Below, piece after piece: positions 23,933 to 31,309 of a DNA stretch of 40,580 bases. Numbering within the stretch: the stretch's first letter is position 1; each line of letters starts with the position of its first letter. Origin of the DNA: CALHVX01 sp038757945 (GTDB lineage: Bacteria; Pseudomonadota; Gammaproteobacteria; Pseudomonadales; Azotimanducaceae); NCBI GenBank assembly GCA_038757945.1, contig JBCDGJ010000026.1, positions 1-40,580 on the forward strand. Reading direction: 5' to 3'. The translations under genes were made by a program, and so were the position numbers. The notes beneath the pieces were generated by a model. It was not told the DNA's origin. It did not search any database and worked only from the letters and a program-made list of their open reading frames with translations.

Positions 23933-24232
23933 CCGTACCGCCGAAGCGGCAGTGGGGGCAACGCAGCGTCCAGGTTGTCCAATGGCCAGCACCGTTCGAA
24001 GACCGTGACTAGCGCACGGTCGCTACAGGTCGTGGGCACTGCACCAGCTTTTTCTGGGGATAAAGCGCAAGCAGGTGAATCAACCGAGGACCTGGTGCGA
24101 TCGTCACGGGCCCAAGCGCAAGGGAGAGGGAGAAGGTTGTCTCAAGGCCCGTGACGACGCGAAGCCAGACTAAGGGACATGGAACGAAAATGCAAATGAT
24201 TCTTATTTAGATTGTATGCCGCCAGAATGACG
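23933..24232. other. Spacer between convergent acsF and SIP genes with a stem and a Fur-like box
   Basis: No ORF of note in these 300 bases. It holds a perfect 12-base inverted repeat (24101-24112 and 24146-24157, arms TCGTCACGGGCC / GGCCCGTGACGA) enclosing a 33-base loop that is C/T-rich on the minus strand, and the Fur-like box at 24191-24209. The minus strand also has a TACAAT box (24217-24212) just upstream of the Fur-like box, so a short leftward transcript is conceivable. Confidence 0.4.
24191..24209. promoter_or_regulatory. Fur-box-like sequence downstream of acsF
   Basis: TGCAAATGATTCTTATTTA resembles the Fur consensus; aligned one base to the right, 11 of 19 positions fit. It closely resembles the box at 26351-26369. 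Its position near the 3' ends of two convergent genes is odd for a protein-gene operator. Confidence 0.45.
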
Positions 24233-25381
24233 CTACTGACGCTGCCATACGCGTACGTTGACACCGTTGCGAAGATCATCGCGCCAGTAGCCAGCAAGCT
24301 GAATCTGACCAGAGCTCAGGCTCCGTTCGCGCGAAAGGTATCGGCCTAAGCGGGACATTTCCTGCGCTTCACCGCCGCCAAACACGTAGAGGCCCTCCGG
24401 GTCGAACTCGAGCCCGGCGCAGGAGCGTTGCAGCGCGCCGCTGCGCCCTGCCGGGCTTCCCTTTCGGTAGCACCAGTGCACGTCTAGATTGCGGCGATCA
24501 GGAACCGGCAGCCGTTCATCAGGGTTGGCACACTCTGCCAGCAGGCATACGGGCACGCCGGGGCTCAGCGTTTCAACGATGCCCAGCGCGGCGGGCAGCG
24601 CCGCTTCATCCGCCACGAGCAGTACCCGTTTGCTCCCCGGCGGCGGCTCAAAGGCGGTTCGCGGTCCCCAGAAGGCGACCCGATCGCCCTGCCGAGCCCG
24701 CCAGGCCCAATCGACGACCGCAACAGAACCTCGAGCGGGGCCGTTGTGTTGAACACACCAGATATCGATTTCGTCTTCTCGAACGGCGCGAACCGTCATA
24801 TGAGCGCCAGCTGGCCGCTGCTGTTCCGGCAGAGCCCGGTATTCGGCCATGTTGAAACCCTGGTCGAACAGTGTCTTGCCACCGGGCGTCGTTGGTGCAC
24901 AGAGAAACACAAAAGCGTCGAATCCCGGGGTGGTAAAGGAGTTCGGCGCCGTACGGAGCGTGAGACTGAATACGCGCGGCGTCAGCACTCGGCGGGCAAG
25001 CACCTCGCCGCGATGTACCCGCAACACGGTGCTTCGCGCGTGCTGTGTCTCCAGACGGGTTATGGGAACACCCGCACCCGCAATCGTTCGCGCACGAAAC
25101 AGAAGTTTGACCACTTCGTTCTGCATTGCCCGCAGCGAGCCGGCTCGGCGTTCAAAAGGGACCTCAGCCCATCGGGCCTGCTCAAAGCCTTCACTGACGC
25201 GAAACAGCAGACCAGCAGGATCCAGATGCTGCAGCTCGACGTGCTCTGCGCCGCTGATGCCGGCAGCGTAACGAACGATCAAAAGCAGCGCGTCACGATG
25301 CTGCTCATTGAGCATCGTCAGATAAATAGTCATGTCCGCCTGATCGCGTGGGGTCAGCTCGGCACTGAATTCGGGGATCAC
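24233..25381 (-). CDS. DUF2470/siderophore-interacting (FAD-binding) ferric reductase
   Basis: A 382-residue two-domain protein. The N-terminal ~100 residues (RDQADMTIYLTMLNEQHRD, LQHLDPAGLLFRVSEG) look like DUF2470, a fold related to haem-handling HugZ-type proteins. Residues ~120-382 form a siderophore-interacting flavoreductase: RRVLTPRVFSLTLR, GKTLFDQGFNMAEYRA, the family R-x-Y-T-like segment replaced by HMTVRAVR, LLVADEAALPAALGIVE, and the C-terminal AGYWRDDLRNG. The SIP family reduces ferric siderophores in the cytoplasm. The start is GTG at 25381, supported by GAGGAG 5 bases upstream. It is convergent with acsF and possibly in one transcript with the PPOX gene, 190 bases upstream. Confidence 0.82.
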   Translation of the reverse strand: MIPEFSAELTPRDQADMTIYLTMLNEQHRDALLLIVRYAAGISGAEHVELQHLDPAGLLFRVSEGFEQARWAEVPFERRAGSLRAMQNEVVKLLFRARTIAGAGVPITRLETQHARSTVLRVHRGEVLARRVLTPRVFSLTLRTAPNSFTTPGFDAFVFLCAPTTPGGKTLFDQGFNMAEYRALPEQQRPAGAHMTVRAVREDEIDIWCVQHNGPARGSVAVVDWAWRARQGDRVAFWGPRTAFEPPPGSKRVLLVADEAALPAALGIVETLSPGVPVCLLAECANPDERLPVPDRRNLDVHWCYRKGSPAGRSGALQRSCAGLEFDPEGLYVFGGGEAQEMSRLGRYLSRERSLSSGQIQLAGYWRDDLRNGVNVRVWQRQ

Positions 25382-25571
25382 TTCTGCTCCTCAGCCCTCC
25401 CGGAACCGATTGAGTTCCAGGTTTCCCCCAACACTCCCGCAATGTCCGGTGCAGATCTGTGACCTAGCCCTCGGCTTCAAGGACGCGTTCACGCCCTGAG
25501 CCTGGCGAGCGGTTGTCAAATCACGCCGGACTCACCACCTCCGGCCTGGGCAGAGCCTCCCGCGCAAGGCG

Positions 25572-26123
25572 TTACTTCAGCTCGGCAAGACTGCGCTCAC
25601 GATTTATTGCAATCGCCGCCTCGTTCCAGACCTCACCGAAGTGCATGGAACGGGGACAGTGAAAATACGCCTCGTCGACCGTAAGACGGAGCCCTTGAAC
25701 GATAGCGGCATTGTCATCGGGATGATGCACTTCAGCGTTGACCCCCTCCGCTTCAACCGCCGAAGCTTCGAGCACTTCGATACGACCGTTGACGCGGACG
25801 GTGACATCAATCCCCGGAATGAAGAAGACCAGCCCCGCCTTGGGGTTGCTCTCGAAGTTAGCGAAGCTCTGAAACAGCCGATTACCGCCGATGTCCGGGA
25901 TCAGTAGCGTTTCGGGATCGAGCACCTTCACAAAGCCAGGATGACCGCCTTTCGGGGACGCGTCACAGTCGCCCTTATCGTTGCTGCTGGCCATGACCAT
26001 GAAGGGCGCGTTGCGGATGAATCCGATCTGATGATCATTCAGTTGCTGGGCAACTTTGTTTGCCGCAAGCGGATGCGCGCCGCCGAGCTCTTCCCGCAAC
26101 GCATCAATCCGTGACTCCGCCAT
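25572..26123 (-). CDS. PPOX-type FMN flavoprotein (pyridoxamine 5'-phosphate oxidase family)
   Basis: A 183-residue split-barrel flavoprotein of the MSMEG_1061-like type. The stretch RNAPFMVMASSNDKGDCDAS, then GGHPGFVKVLDPETLLIPDIGGNRLFQSFANF, then GLVFFIPGIDVTVRVNGR, is the usual FMN-binding pattern of this family. AYFHCPRSMHFGEVWNE near the C-terminus is also characteristic. The reaction is unknown for the subfamily. The ATG at 26123 is preferred because the longer reading frame has no family-like N-terminus. It lies upstream of the SIP gene on the same strand, and the Fur-like box at 26351 lies upstream, so iron control is possible. Confidence 0.8.
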   Translation of the reverse strand: MAESRIDALREELGGAHPLAANKVAQQLNDHQIGFIRNAPFMVMASSNDKGDCDASPKGGHPGFVKVLDPETLLIPDIGGNRLFQSFANFESNPKAGLVFFIPGIDVTVRVNGRIEVLEASAVEAEGVNAEVHHPDDNAAIVQGLRLTVDEAYFHCPRSMHFGEVWNEAAIAINRERSLAELK

Positions 26124-26350
26124 TCTCCCGCCCTCACTTAGTCTCTTTGATCTCCGGCACTCTATCCCGATCATTGAGGGACGGCCAAGACGCTTCAGGC
26201 ACTGATCGGCTGGGACGCCCGGCATAGTGCCTGTCACTTCCCTGCCACCCTTTGAAGCCAGTCAGGATCCGAAGGCCAGCCGGTGCGGCGCAACGCTACC
26301 CCGATAAGGTAAAACCTGCGCTTGCATTCGACACTGTCCTGTGTCTAAAT

Positions 26351-26369
26351 GCAAATCATTCTCATTAAG
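26351..26369. promoter_or_regulatory. Fur-box-like operator between divergent genes
   Basis: GCAAATCATTCTCATTAAG matches about 12 of 19 positions of the Fur consensus and resembles the GCAAAT-x-ATTCTCATT form common in gammaproteobacteria. It lies 11 bases before the ATG at 26380 and about 230 bases upstream of the PPOX gene, so it most directly controls the rightward gene. Confidence 0.6.
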
Positions 26370-26379
26370 AAACAGGACG

Positions 26380-26856
26380 ATGGATCACAAGTTGTCGCCC
26401 CCGCAGCACGGCGTCGAATCCGCCGAAGAAACACCGATTGCCGGACTCTCAGAGGGAGGCCAGTTCTTTCTCTGGTGCATCCGCCACTGGACGCAGGCCA
26501 TGCGCGCCCGCAAGCCTATCCTCGAACCCCTGTATGCCGCCCATAGCGTGCTGGGCAATCCCGCGATTGCGGATCAACTGGATGAACTGATGTCTCTGGT
26601 CGCTGTGTCTGCACAGCGGAAGATCATCGTGAGATGCCCTTGCGCAAAGACAGCACACGCCGATGAGCTCAAGCTGCTGCGGTCGGTTCGCTGGCTGCAG
26701 GCAGATCGCGCGGACAAAGCCACGCAGGAGCTGGAAAACATGATTCTGCGCAAGCTGATTCGGCCCGTTGTCCACAGCGCTCAGCTTTATGCAGACGCTA
26801 TGAACGCTGCGCAGATGTCGCTCAAGCCAACCGCGAAGCTGCAGATCGTCAAATAA
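26380..26856 (+). CDS. Hypothetical protein behind a Fur-like box
   Basis: I do not recognise this 158-residue protein. It has no signal peptide or membrane helix and looks mostly helical: GGQFFLWCIRHWTQAMRA, LLRSVRWLQADRADKATQEL and HSAQLYADAMNAA could form a bundle. A CPC motif (VRCPCAKTAHADE) sits mid-protein and could bind metal. The ATG at 26380 has AGGA 4-5 bases upstream. Its stop overlaps the start of the next small gene (TAATG). The operator-like sequence just upstream suggests expression under iron limitation; a role in iron or haem handling would be guesswork from context. Confidence 0.7.
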   Translation: MDHKLSPPQHGVESAEETPIAGLSEGGQFFLWCIRHWTQAMRARKPILEPLYAAHSVLGNPAIADQLDELMSLVAVSAQRKIIVRCPCAKTAHADELKLLRSVRWLQADRADKATQELENMILRKLIRPVVHSAQLYADAMNAAQMSLKPTAKLQIVK

Positions 26857-27020
26857 TGCGCAATACGCTGCCCAGCCGCCGAACAGAGGCCGTCGTCTGG
26901 ATGACCGTAACCGCGGTCGCGCTGCTGCTTTATGCTGGTAGCTGGTGGCTGGTGCTCAAGCTCGAGCGCAACGACGCTGAGTCGGGATCCGTGCCAGTCA
27001 CGACAGCGCAAACCCTCTGA
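26856..27020 (+). CDS. Small single-pass membrane protein
   Basis: A 54-residue ORF starting at the ATG that overlaps the previous stop as TAATG. It has a basic N-tail (MRNTLPSRR), one hydrophobic helix (about residues 12-35, AVVWMTVTAVALLLYAGSWW) and a short polar C-tail. The coupling to the previous gene and the clear membrane segment argue that it is real. The function is unknown. Confidence 0.6.
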   Translation: MRNTLPSRRTEAVVWMTVTAVALLLYAGSWWLVLKLERNDAESGSVPVTTAQTL

Positions 27021-27030
27021 GTCTCAGAGG
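27014..27030 (+). terminator. Hairpin at end of the Fur-box operon
   Basis: CCTCTGA-GTC-TCAGAGG is a perfect 7-base stem with a 3-base loop, overlapping the stop codon of the small membrane gene and lying between convergent genes. It lacks a T-run, so termination is tentative. Confidence 0.4.
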
Positions 27031-27066
27031 TTAGACAGCAGCCGACGGACCGACCGCCAGCAGACC

Positions 27067-27327
27067 TCAGTACCGCGAGTCTCGGCGGGGCTTGTCCTGA
27101 GCCTCGTTGACCTTGAGCGACCGACCGCCCATGTCCTTGCCATTGAGCTCATCAATTGCACGGCGACCTGCTTCATCGCTCAGCTCAACAAAGCCGAAGC
27201 CACGAGAGCGTCCGGTTTCCCGATCGGTGATGACTTTTGCGGAGGAGACATCTCCCATAGGCGCGAAGAGATCACTCAGCTCCTGCTCCGTGACACTCCA
27301 GGGCAGGTTTCCTACATACAGTTTCAT
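27067..27327 (-). CDS. RRM-type RNA-binding protein
   Basis: An 86-residue protein that is almost entirely one RNA-recognition motif. RNP2 is LYVGNL (residues 3-8) and RNP1 is RGFGFVEL (about 42-49), followed by a short Arg/Asp-rich tail. Such bacterial RRM proteins are often cold-induced and bind RNA in the cytoplasm; targets here are unknown. The ATG at 27327 gives the standard MKLYVGNLPW start; the longer frame adds an unrelated tail. It is downstream of gltX on the minus strand but separated from it by a good terminator. Confidence 0.9.
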   Translation of the reverse strand: MKLYVGNLPWSVTEQELSDLFAPMGDVSSAKVITDRETGRSRGFGFVELSDEAGRRAIDELNGKDMGGRSLKVNEAQDKPRRDSRY

Positions 27328-27390
27328 ATCAGATTCCAATTGCGCCGCAGCGCACTGTCGACCGCATCCCCGATTCAATCAACACGGACT

Positions 27391-27422
27391 AAAAAAAACG
27401 CCTGCTGCACCATGCAGACAGG
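27391..27422 (-). terminator. Rho-independent terminator downstream of gltX
   Basis: Read on the minus strand: CCTGTCTGCA, TGG loop, TGCAGCAGG, then CG and eight T residues. The stem has one bulged T. It lies 183 bases after the gltX stop and 64 bases before the RRM start, ending gltX transcription or acting as a leader terminator for the RRM gene. Confidence 0.8.
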
Positions 27423-27604
27423 AACGTCTAGAAACGATTGCCGAAGAACTGGTTGAGCGGCTGCTGCTGTTACCGCGAAATGGCGACGGTAATAGCACGG
27501 CAAAAGAAAACTCGAGAGAAAATCGGGCGGGGCTTTCTATCCGCGCAGTATAGCCGCATGTGCTGGGGATAGCACAAGCTCCGTTTCTCACCCGGCGGTG
27601 GATT

Positions 27605-29101
27605 CTACCGGTCTCGGAGCATTGCCTGCTCAAAGCTCTGAAATGACTTATCGAGCCGTTTCTGCTGCTTCTTCGACACGCCAACGACCTGCAACGCGTC
27701 CCGCAGCCGCACGCGGGTAATGTCCGAACCGAGAAACACCATCGAGTCGAACAGCGGGAGCGACACCTTGCGGCCTGAGATCGCCACGAACACCGGTTGC
27801 AGACAGTCCTTCAGCTTGAGCTCGAGGAATCCAGCCAGTGCCTCGGCACCGCGAAACAGCGCCTCCCGCTCCCAGCCCCGCAGCTGGTCTAGGTACGCGA
27901 GGTAGTGATGCAGGATCTGCGCGGCCTGGTCGAGCTCCACGCCCTTGCCGGCGAGCTGCTCTGGGGTCAGGGCCGGCCGATCGCCGATCAGATAGCCGAG
28001 CTGAGGCACCAGGTCGCTGAACTGCTCTGTACGTTCCTTGATGAGCGGAATCAGCCCCGCAAGCCGATCGGGATTCAGCATCCAGTCCTGTATACGCTGG
28101 GCGAACGCCGCGTCATCGAGCGTCCGAATATACTGGCCGTTCATCCAGCGCAGCTTGGCCTGGTCAAAGATGGGTCCCCCCAGCGTAATCCGCTCGAGCG
28201 ACAGGGCCGCCGTGAACTCCTGCAGGGTAAACAGGTCACGCTCATCGGGCATGGAGAAGCCCATGGTGCCCAGGTAGTTCACCAGCGCCTCTGGCAGAAA
28301 CCCCGCTTCGCGGTAATAGTTGACGCTCGTCGGATTCTTGCGCTTGGACAGCTTGCTCTGATCCGGGTTGCGCAACAGCGGCATGTGCACCATGACTGGC
28401 ATCGGCCAGCCGAAGTAGTCATAGAGCAGCTTGTGCTTCGGGACCGAATTGATCCACTCCTCGCCACGCACGATGTGCGTGATGCCCATGAGGTGATCGT
28501 CAACCACCACAGCGAGGTGATAGGTCGGAAACCCATCGGCCTTCAGCAGCACCTGCATATCGATCTGCTGATAGGGAATCTCAATCTCACCACGCAGGGC
28601 GTCCTCGAAGCGGCAGATGCCCTCCGCAGGTACCCGCATGCGGACCACGTGCGGCTCACCAGCCGCAATCCGCGCCGCTACTTCCTCGCGATCGAGACCG
28701 CTGCAGCGGCCATCGTAGCGCTGCGTTTCGCCCCGCTCACGCTGCTCGGCGCGCATCTCCTCAAGCCGTTCGCGGGTACAGAAACAAACGAAGGCATGGC
28801 CTTCGGCAATCAGCCGATCAACATGCTCGCGGTAGATCGCCAGACGCTCGCTCTGCCGGTAGGGTCCGTGCGGACCACCGGTGTCCGGCCCCTCGTCCCA
28901 GGTCAGCCCCAGCCAGCGCAGCGAATCGAGGATCAGCTGTTCCGAATCGTCGGTGCTGCGTTCCGCGTCGGTGTCTTCGATACGCAGAACGAAAGCGCCG
29001 CCGACCTGCTGCGCGAGGGCGCGGTTGAACAGCGCCATGTAAGCGGTACCGACGTGGGGATCACCGGTGGGGGAAGGCGCGATACGGGTTCGAATGGTCA
29101 T
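27605..29101 (-). CDS. gltX: Glutamyl-tRNA synthetase
   Basis: A class I aminoacyl-tRNA synthetase that charges tRNA-Glu. In organisms using the C5 pathway it also feeds tetrapyrrole synthesis, but that is not shown here. The 498-residue protein has the HIGH-type motif in APSPTGDPHVGTAY (residues 7-20) and the KMSKS-type motif SKLSKRK. Possible zinc-binding cysteines are CFC and RYDGRC (about residues 110-145), and a C-terminal anticodon-binding helical domain follows. The ATG at 29101 gives the usual short N-terminus. Length is normal. Confidence 0.97.
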   Translation of the reverse strand: MTIRTRIAPSPTGDPHVGTAYMALFNRALAQQVGGAFVLRIEDTDAERSTDDSEQLILDSLRWLGLTWDEGPDTGGPHGPYRQSERLAIYREHVDRLIAEGHAFVCFCTRERLEEMRAEQRERGETQRYDGRCSGLDREEVAARIAAGEPHVVRMRVPAEGICRFEDALRGEIEIPYQQIDMQVLLKADGFPTYHLAVVVDDHLMGITHIVRGEEWINSVPKHKLLYDYFGWPMPVMVHMPLLRNPDQSKLSKRKNPTSVNYYREAGFLPEALVNYLGTMGFSMPDERDLFTLQEFTAALSLERITLGGPIFDQAKLRWMNGQYIRTLDDAAFAQRIQDWMLNPDRLAGLIPLIKERTEQFSDLVPQLGYLIGDRPALTPEQLAGKGVELDQAAQILHHYLAYLDQLRGWEREALFRGAEALAGFLELKLKDCLQPVFVAISGRKVSLPLFDSMVFLGSDITRVRLRDALQVVGVSKKQQKRLDKSFQSFEQAMLRDR

Positions 29102-29130
29102 GGGCCGAGGCCGTGCTGGATCAGCGGCCT

Positions 29131-29159
29131 AGTATACGGACCGGCCCGACAGGCGTCAG
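29131..29159 (-). promoter_or_regulatory. Likely gltX promoter
   Basis: On the minus strand CTGACG (29159-29154, 4/6 to TTGACA), 17-base spacer, TATACT (29136-29131, 5/6 to TATAAT), ending 30 bases before the gltX ATG. Confidence 0.55.
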
Positions 29160-29247
29160 GCCGACGTCGGCAATCGGTCGGCGCTCCGCCCGGAACGCTC
29201 GAGCGCAACACTAGCCTGGGCGACCCGAGGGACGCCCGGCACCGCCC

Positions 29248-30411
29248 TCAATAAAAGAAAGAAATGAAGGCGCGGAGCACGTGCGAATCGAAGCTGTGCA
29301 GCGGCTCAGTACCGACACCGTCGCCGACGAAGTTGACGTTGCGGAAGTCGTCGTACTGAAAACGGATGAAATCGTAGTAGAGGCTGGCTTCGCCGCGCTT
29401 GAACAGCGGCAGCCAGGGGGTCTCAAAATCGTAGCTCACGCCCGCACCGATGGTCTGGGTCGTGAAGGTACTCAGCTCTTTGTCGCGGGCCAGGAAGTTC
29501 TGCGCGGTCTGCCGCGGAAACAGATCGCTGTAGAAATCCGCGGCTTCCTGCGTGTAGAACCGGTACTTCAGATCGAGCGTAAAGCCGTGTTTGAGCGGGT
29601 GAACGTAGGCGATCTCACCGTTCCAGGCGCCGATGCCCCAGCTGTCCGAGTACGTCCGAAATTCGGTCTTCAGCGAGGCCCGGTACGGCAGGTAGTACAT
29701 GGCACGGATTGCCGCGGCAGAGCTCGTCCGCGTGTTCGGATACAGCTCCGGCTCGTAGCTGAAGCCCCGGGCCGCGCTGGGGTCAAGATAGCGGACCTGA
29801 CGGTAGGGATTGTTCAGGAAGCCCTCGTCGGTCACGCCCTCGTAGTTCAGGTTGACGACGAGGCTCTTGGTCAGAATCTGGGTCAGGTCGATCCGATAGA
29901 CCTGGCGGCTTGCGTCCTCCTCGAAGATCGCGTCACCGTTGCGCCGAACCGTGTCGTTGCCGCGTGCGTAGCTGATCCCGAGGGTGGTCAGGTCACCGAA
30001 GAAGTCGTGGCTGATACCCAGGCGATAGGAGTGCGCCGAGTAGTCGTCTTCCTCGCTGTTGGTCCAGGACAGGCCCATGGTGGTTTTACCGTGCAGATAG
30101 TCAACCCCGACGCTGCGCTCGACCCGCTCCTCCGTGTACTGGCTCGCCGTCGCCTCGACGTCGACGGAGGCACTGGTGATCATGTCGACATAGTAGTTAG
30201 CCCAGACCGACGCTTTATCCTTGTAGGCCTTGCGAACGAGCACCGACGGTCCATGAACTTCGAGCCCATCACCTTCGTAGGCATGGTAGAGAATATCGGA
30301 CCGGTCCTCGGGCAATACCGCGCCGTAGGCGCCCGTACTCATCAACGCCAGCAGCGCAAGGGCTGCATGCTTAAGCGACCAGCCGGTGCTCCGCCGTTCA
30401 GTTACAGCCAC
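29248..30411 (-). CDS. DUF3570 outer-membrane beta-barrel protein
   Basis: A 387-residue secreted protein with a signal peptide (about residues 12-31, ending STGAYGA). A body of alternating short amphipathic strands with aromatic girdle residues follows, ending in the C-terminal aromatic FISFFY typical of beta-barrel insertion. Segments such as ASVDVEATASQYTEERVE and GISHDFFGDLTTLGISYARG fit DUF3570. The function is unknown; the family commonly follows a DUF4266 lipoprotein, as here. The GTG at 30411 is chosen because GGAGG lies 5 bases upstream; it overlaps the DUF4266 end by 14 bases. It is the last gene of the left arm of the divergent secreted-protein cluster. Confidence 0.82.
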   Translation of the reverse strand: MAVTERRSTGWSLKHAALALLALMSTGAYGAVLPEDRSDILYHAYEGDGLEVHGPSVLVRKAYKDKASVWANYYVDMITSASVDVEATASQYTEERVERSVGVDYLHGKTTMGLSWTNSEEDDYSAHSYRLGISHDFFGDLTTLGISYARGNDTVRRNGDAIFEEDASRQVYRIDLTQILTKSLVVNLNYEGVTDEGFLNNPYRQVRYLDPSAARGFSYEPELYPNTRTSSAAAIRAMYYLPYRASLKTEFRTYSDSWGIGAWNGEIAYVHPLKHGFTLDLKYRFYTQEAADFYSDLFPRQTAQNFLARDKELSTFTTQTIGAGVSYDFETPWLPLFKRGEASLYYDFIRFQYDDFRNVNFVGDGVGTEPLHSFDSHVLRAFISFFY

Positions 30412-30640
30412 AGCCGCCTCCGTTGCCGCCCTCGGCACCGCGCGCGCCCTCCCGGGATTGATACACGTGGTGCAGGTAGGCAGCCGATGCCTGGGAACGG
30501 CTGAAGCTCATGATTGGATCCGCCAGGTTGTTGCGCTCATAGGGGCTCACCCAGGGCTCGAGCTTCATGCTGCTGCAGCCGCCACTCAGAAGCGACAGGC
30601 CGAGCACGGCCGCACCGATCAATCGTTGGGTCAGTTTCAT
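30398..30640 (-). CDS. DUF4266 lipoprotein with Gly/Cys-rich tail
   Basis: An 80-residue lipoprotein: signal peptide MKLTQRLIGAAVLGLSLLSGGC with the lipid-modified Cys at 22, then KLEPWVSPYERNNLADPIM, a family hallmark (xWxxxxRxxLAxPxM), HHVYQSREGA, and a glycine-rich end GGGCGCN. The C-terminal two-cysteine tail is conserved in DUF4266 as I recall it and might bind metal or be modified; the function is unknown. The ATG at 30640 has GGAG 6 bases upstream, better placed than the in-frame ATG at 30646. It is followed by and overlaps the DUF3570 barrel gene. Confidence 0.82.
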   Translation of the reverse strand: MKLTQRLIGAAVLGLSLLSGGCSSMKLEPWVSPYERNNLADPIMSFSRSQASAAYLHHVYQSREGARGAEGGNGGGCGCN

Positions 30641-30661
30641 GGACATCTCCGCCGCTGGCGC

Positions 30662-31309
30662 TCAGAAAAAGACGGTCAGGCCGCCGGTAAACTCGATGTT
30701 GTGCAGGGTGTCTGCCTCACCCAGCAGTTCACTGTCGAGAATGTGGTCCCGAACGGTGACGTGCAGGGCAAGCCAGTCCGTGGCGATGAGCCGGTAGCCC
30801 ACACCGACGTTGATCGTAAAGCGGCTGTCGCCGCCGAATTCTGTGCTGCCGACACCGCCCACCAGATAGAGGCTGCCCTTGTAGGCCCAGCGGCGGCCGA
30901 GAAAGGCTTCGCCAGGAAACAGGTTCCAGCCGACGGACACGTTGTAGTAGGTCAGGTCCCGCTCGTCATCGGTCAGCAGGCGGGCCCCGCCGCTCAACCG
31001 CTCAAAGGACGTCAGGCCCAGGGTCGACTGCCCGTAGGTCCCCTCGACAAAGAAGTCTTCAGTCACGTGGTAGGCGGCCCGGATCCCGGTCACCGTTTCG
31101 GTGCCGAAATCCTGAACGCTCATCAACCCGCCGTAGACGCCGATCTCAAAGTCTTCGGTGTCGATGCGGTCGACGTCGACGTCACGCCGTTCCGGCTCGC
31201 GCACGACCAGCGGCTCGAGCTCCAGCTCTTCAGGGGCCGTAGCTGCCTGCGCCAGCGCTGGCAGAACCAGCAGCGCCGTTAGAAAAAGACGCTGAATCCA
31301 GTCTTCCAT
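30662..31309 (-). CDS. Outer-membrane beta-barrel domain protein
   Basis: A 215-residue protein with a signal peptide (to about residue 23, ALAQA) and an acidic linker. A small barrel follows with strand pairs such as EIGVYGGLMSV, VTGIRAAYHVTEDFFVEGTYG and FTINVGVGYRL, ending in the C-terminal aromatic LTVFF. It resembles eight-strand outer-membrane proteins of the OmpA/OmpW-like size class; no specific family is recognised with certainty. It overlaps the preceding SH3 gene by 31 bases. Confidence 0.72.
   Translation of the reverse strand: MEDWIQRLFLTALLVLPALAQAATAPEELELEPLVVREPERRDVDVDRIDTEDFEIGVYGGLMSVQDFGTETVTGIRAAYHVTEDFFVEGTYGQSTLGLTSFERLSGGARLLTDDERDLTYYNVSVGWNLFPGEAFLGRRWAYKGSLYLVGGVGSTEFGGDSRFTINVGVGYRLIATDWLALHVTVRDHILDSELLGEADTLHNIEFTGGLTVFF

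Noticed and set aside
24191..24209. Fur-like box as the operator of the SIP gene
   Set aside because: The SIP start is at 25381 on the minus strand, more than 1.1 kb away; the box is beyond its 3' end.
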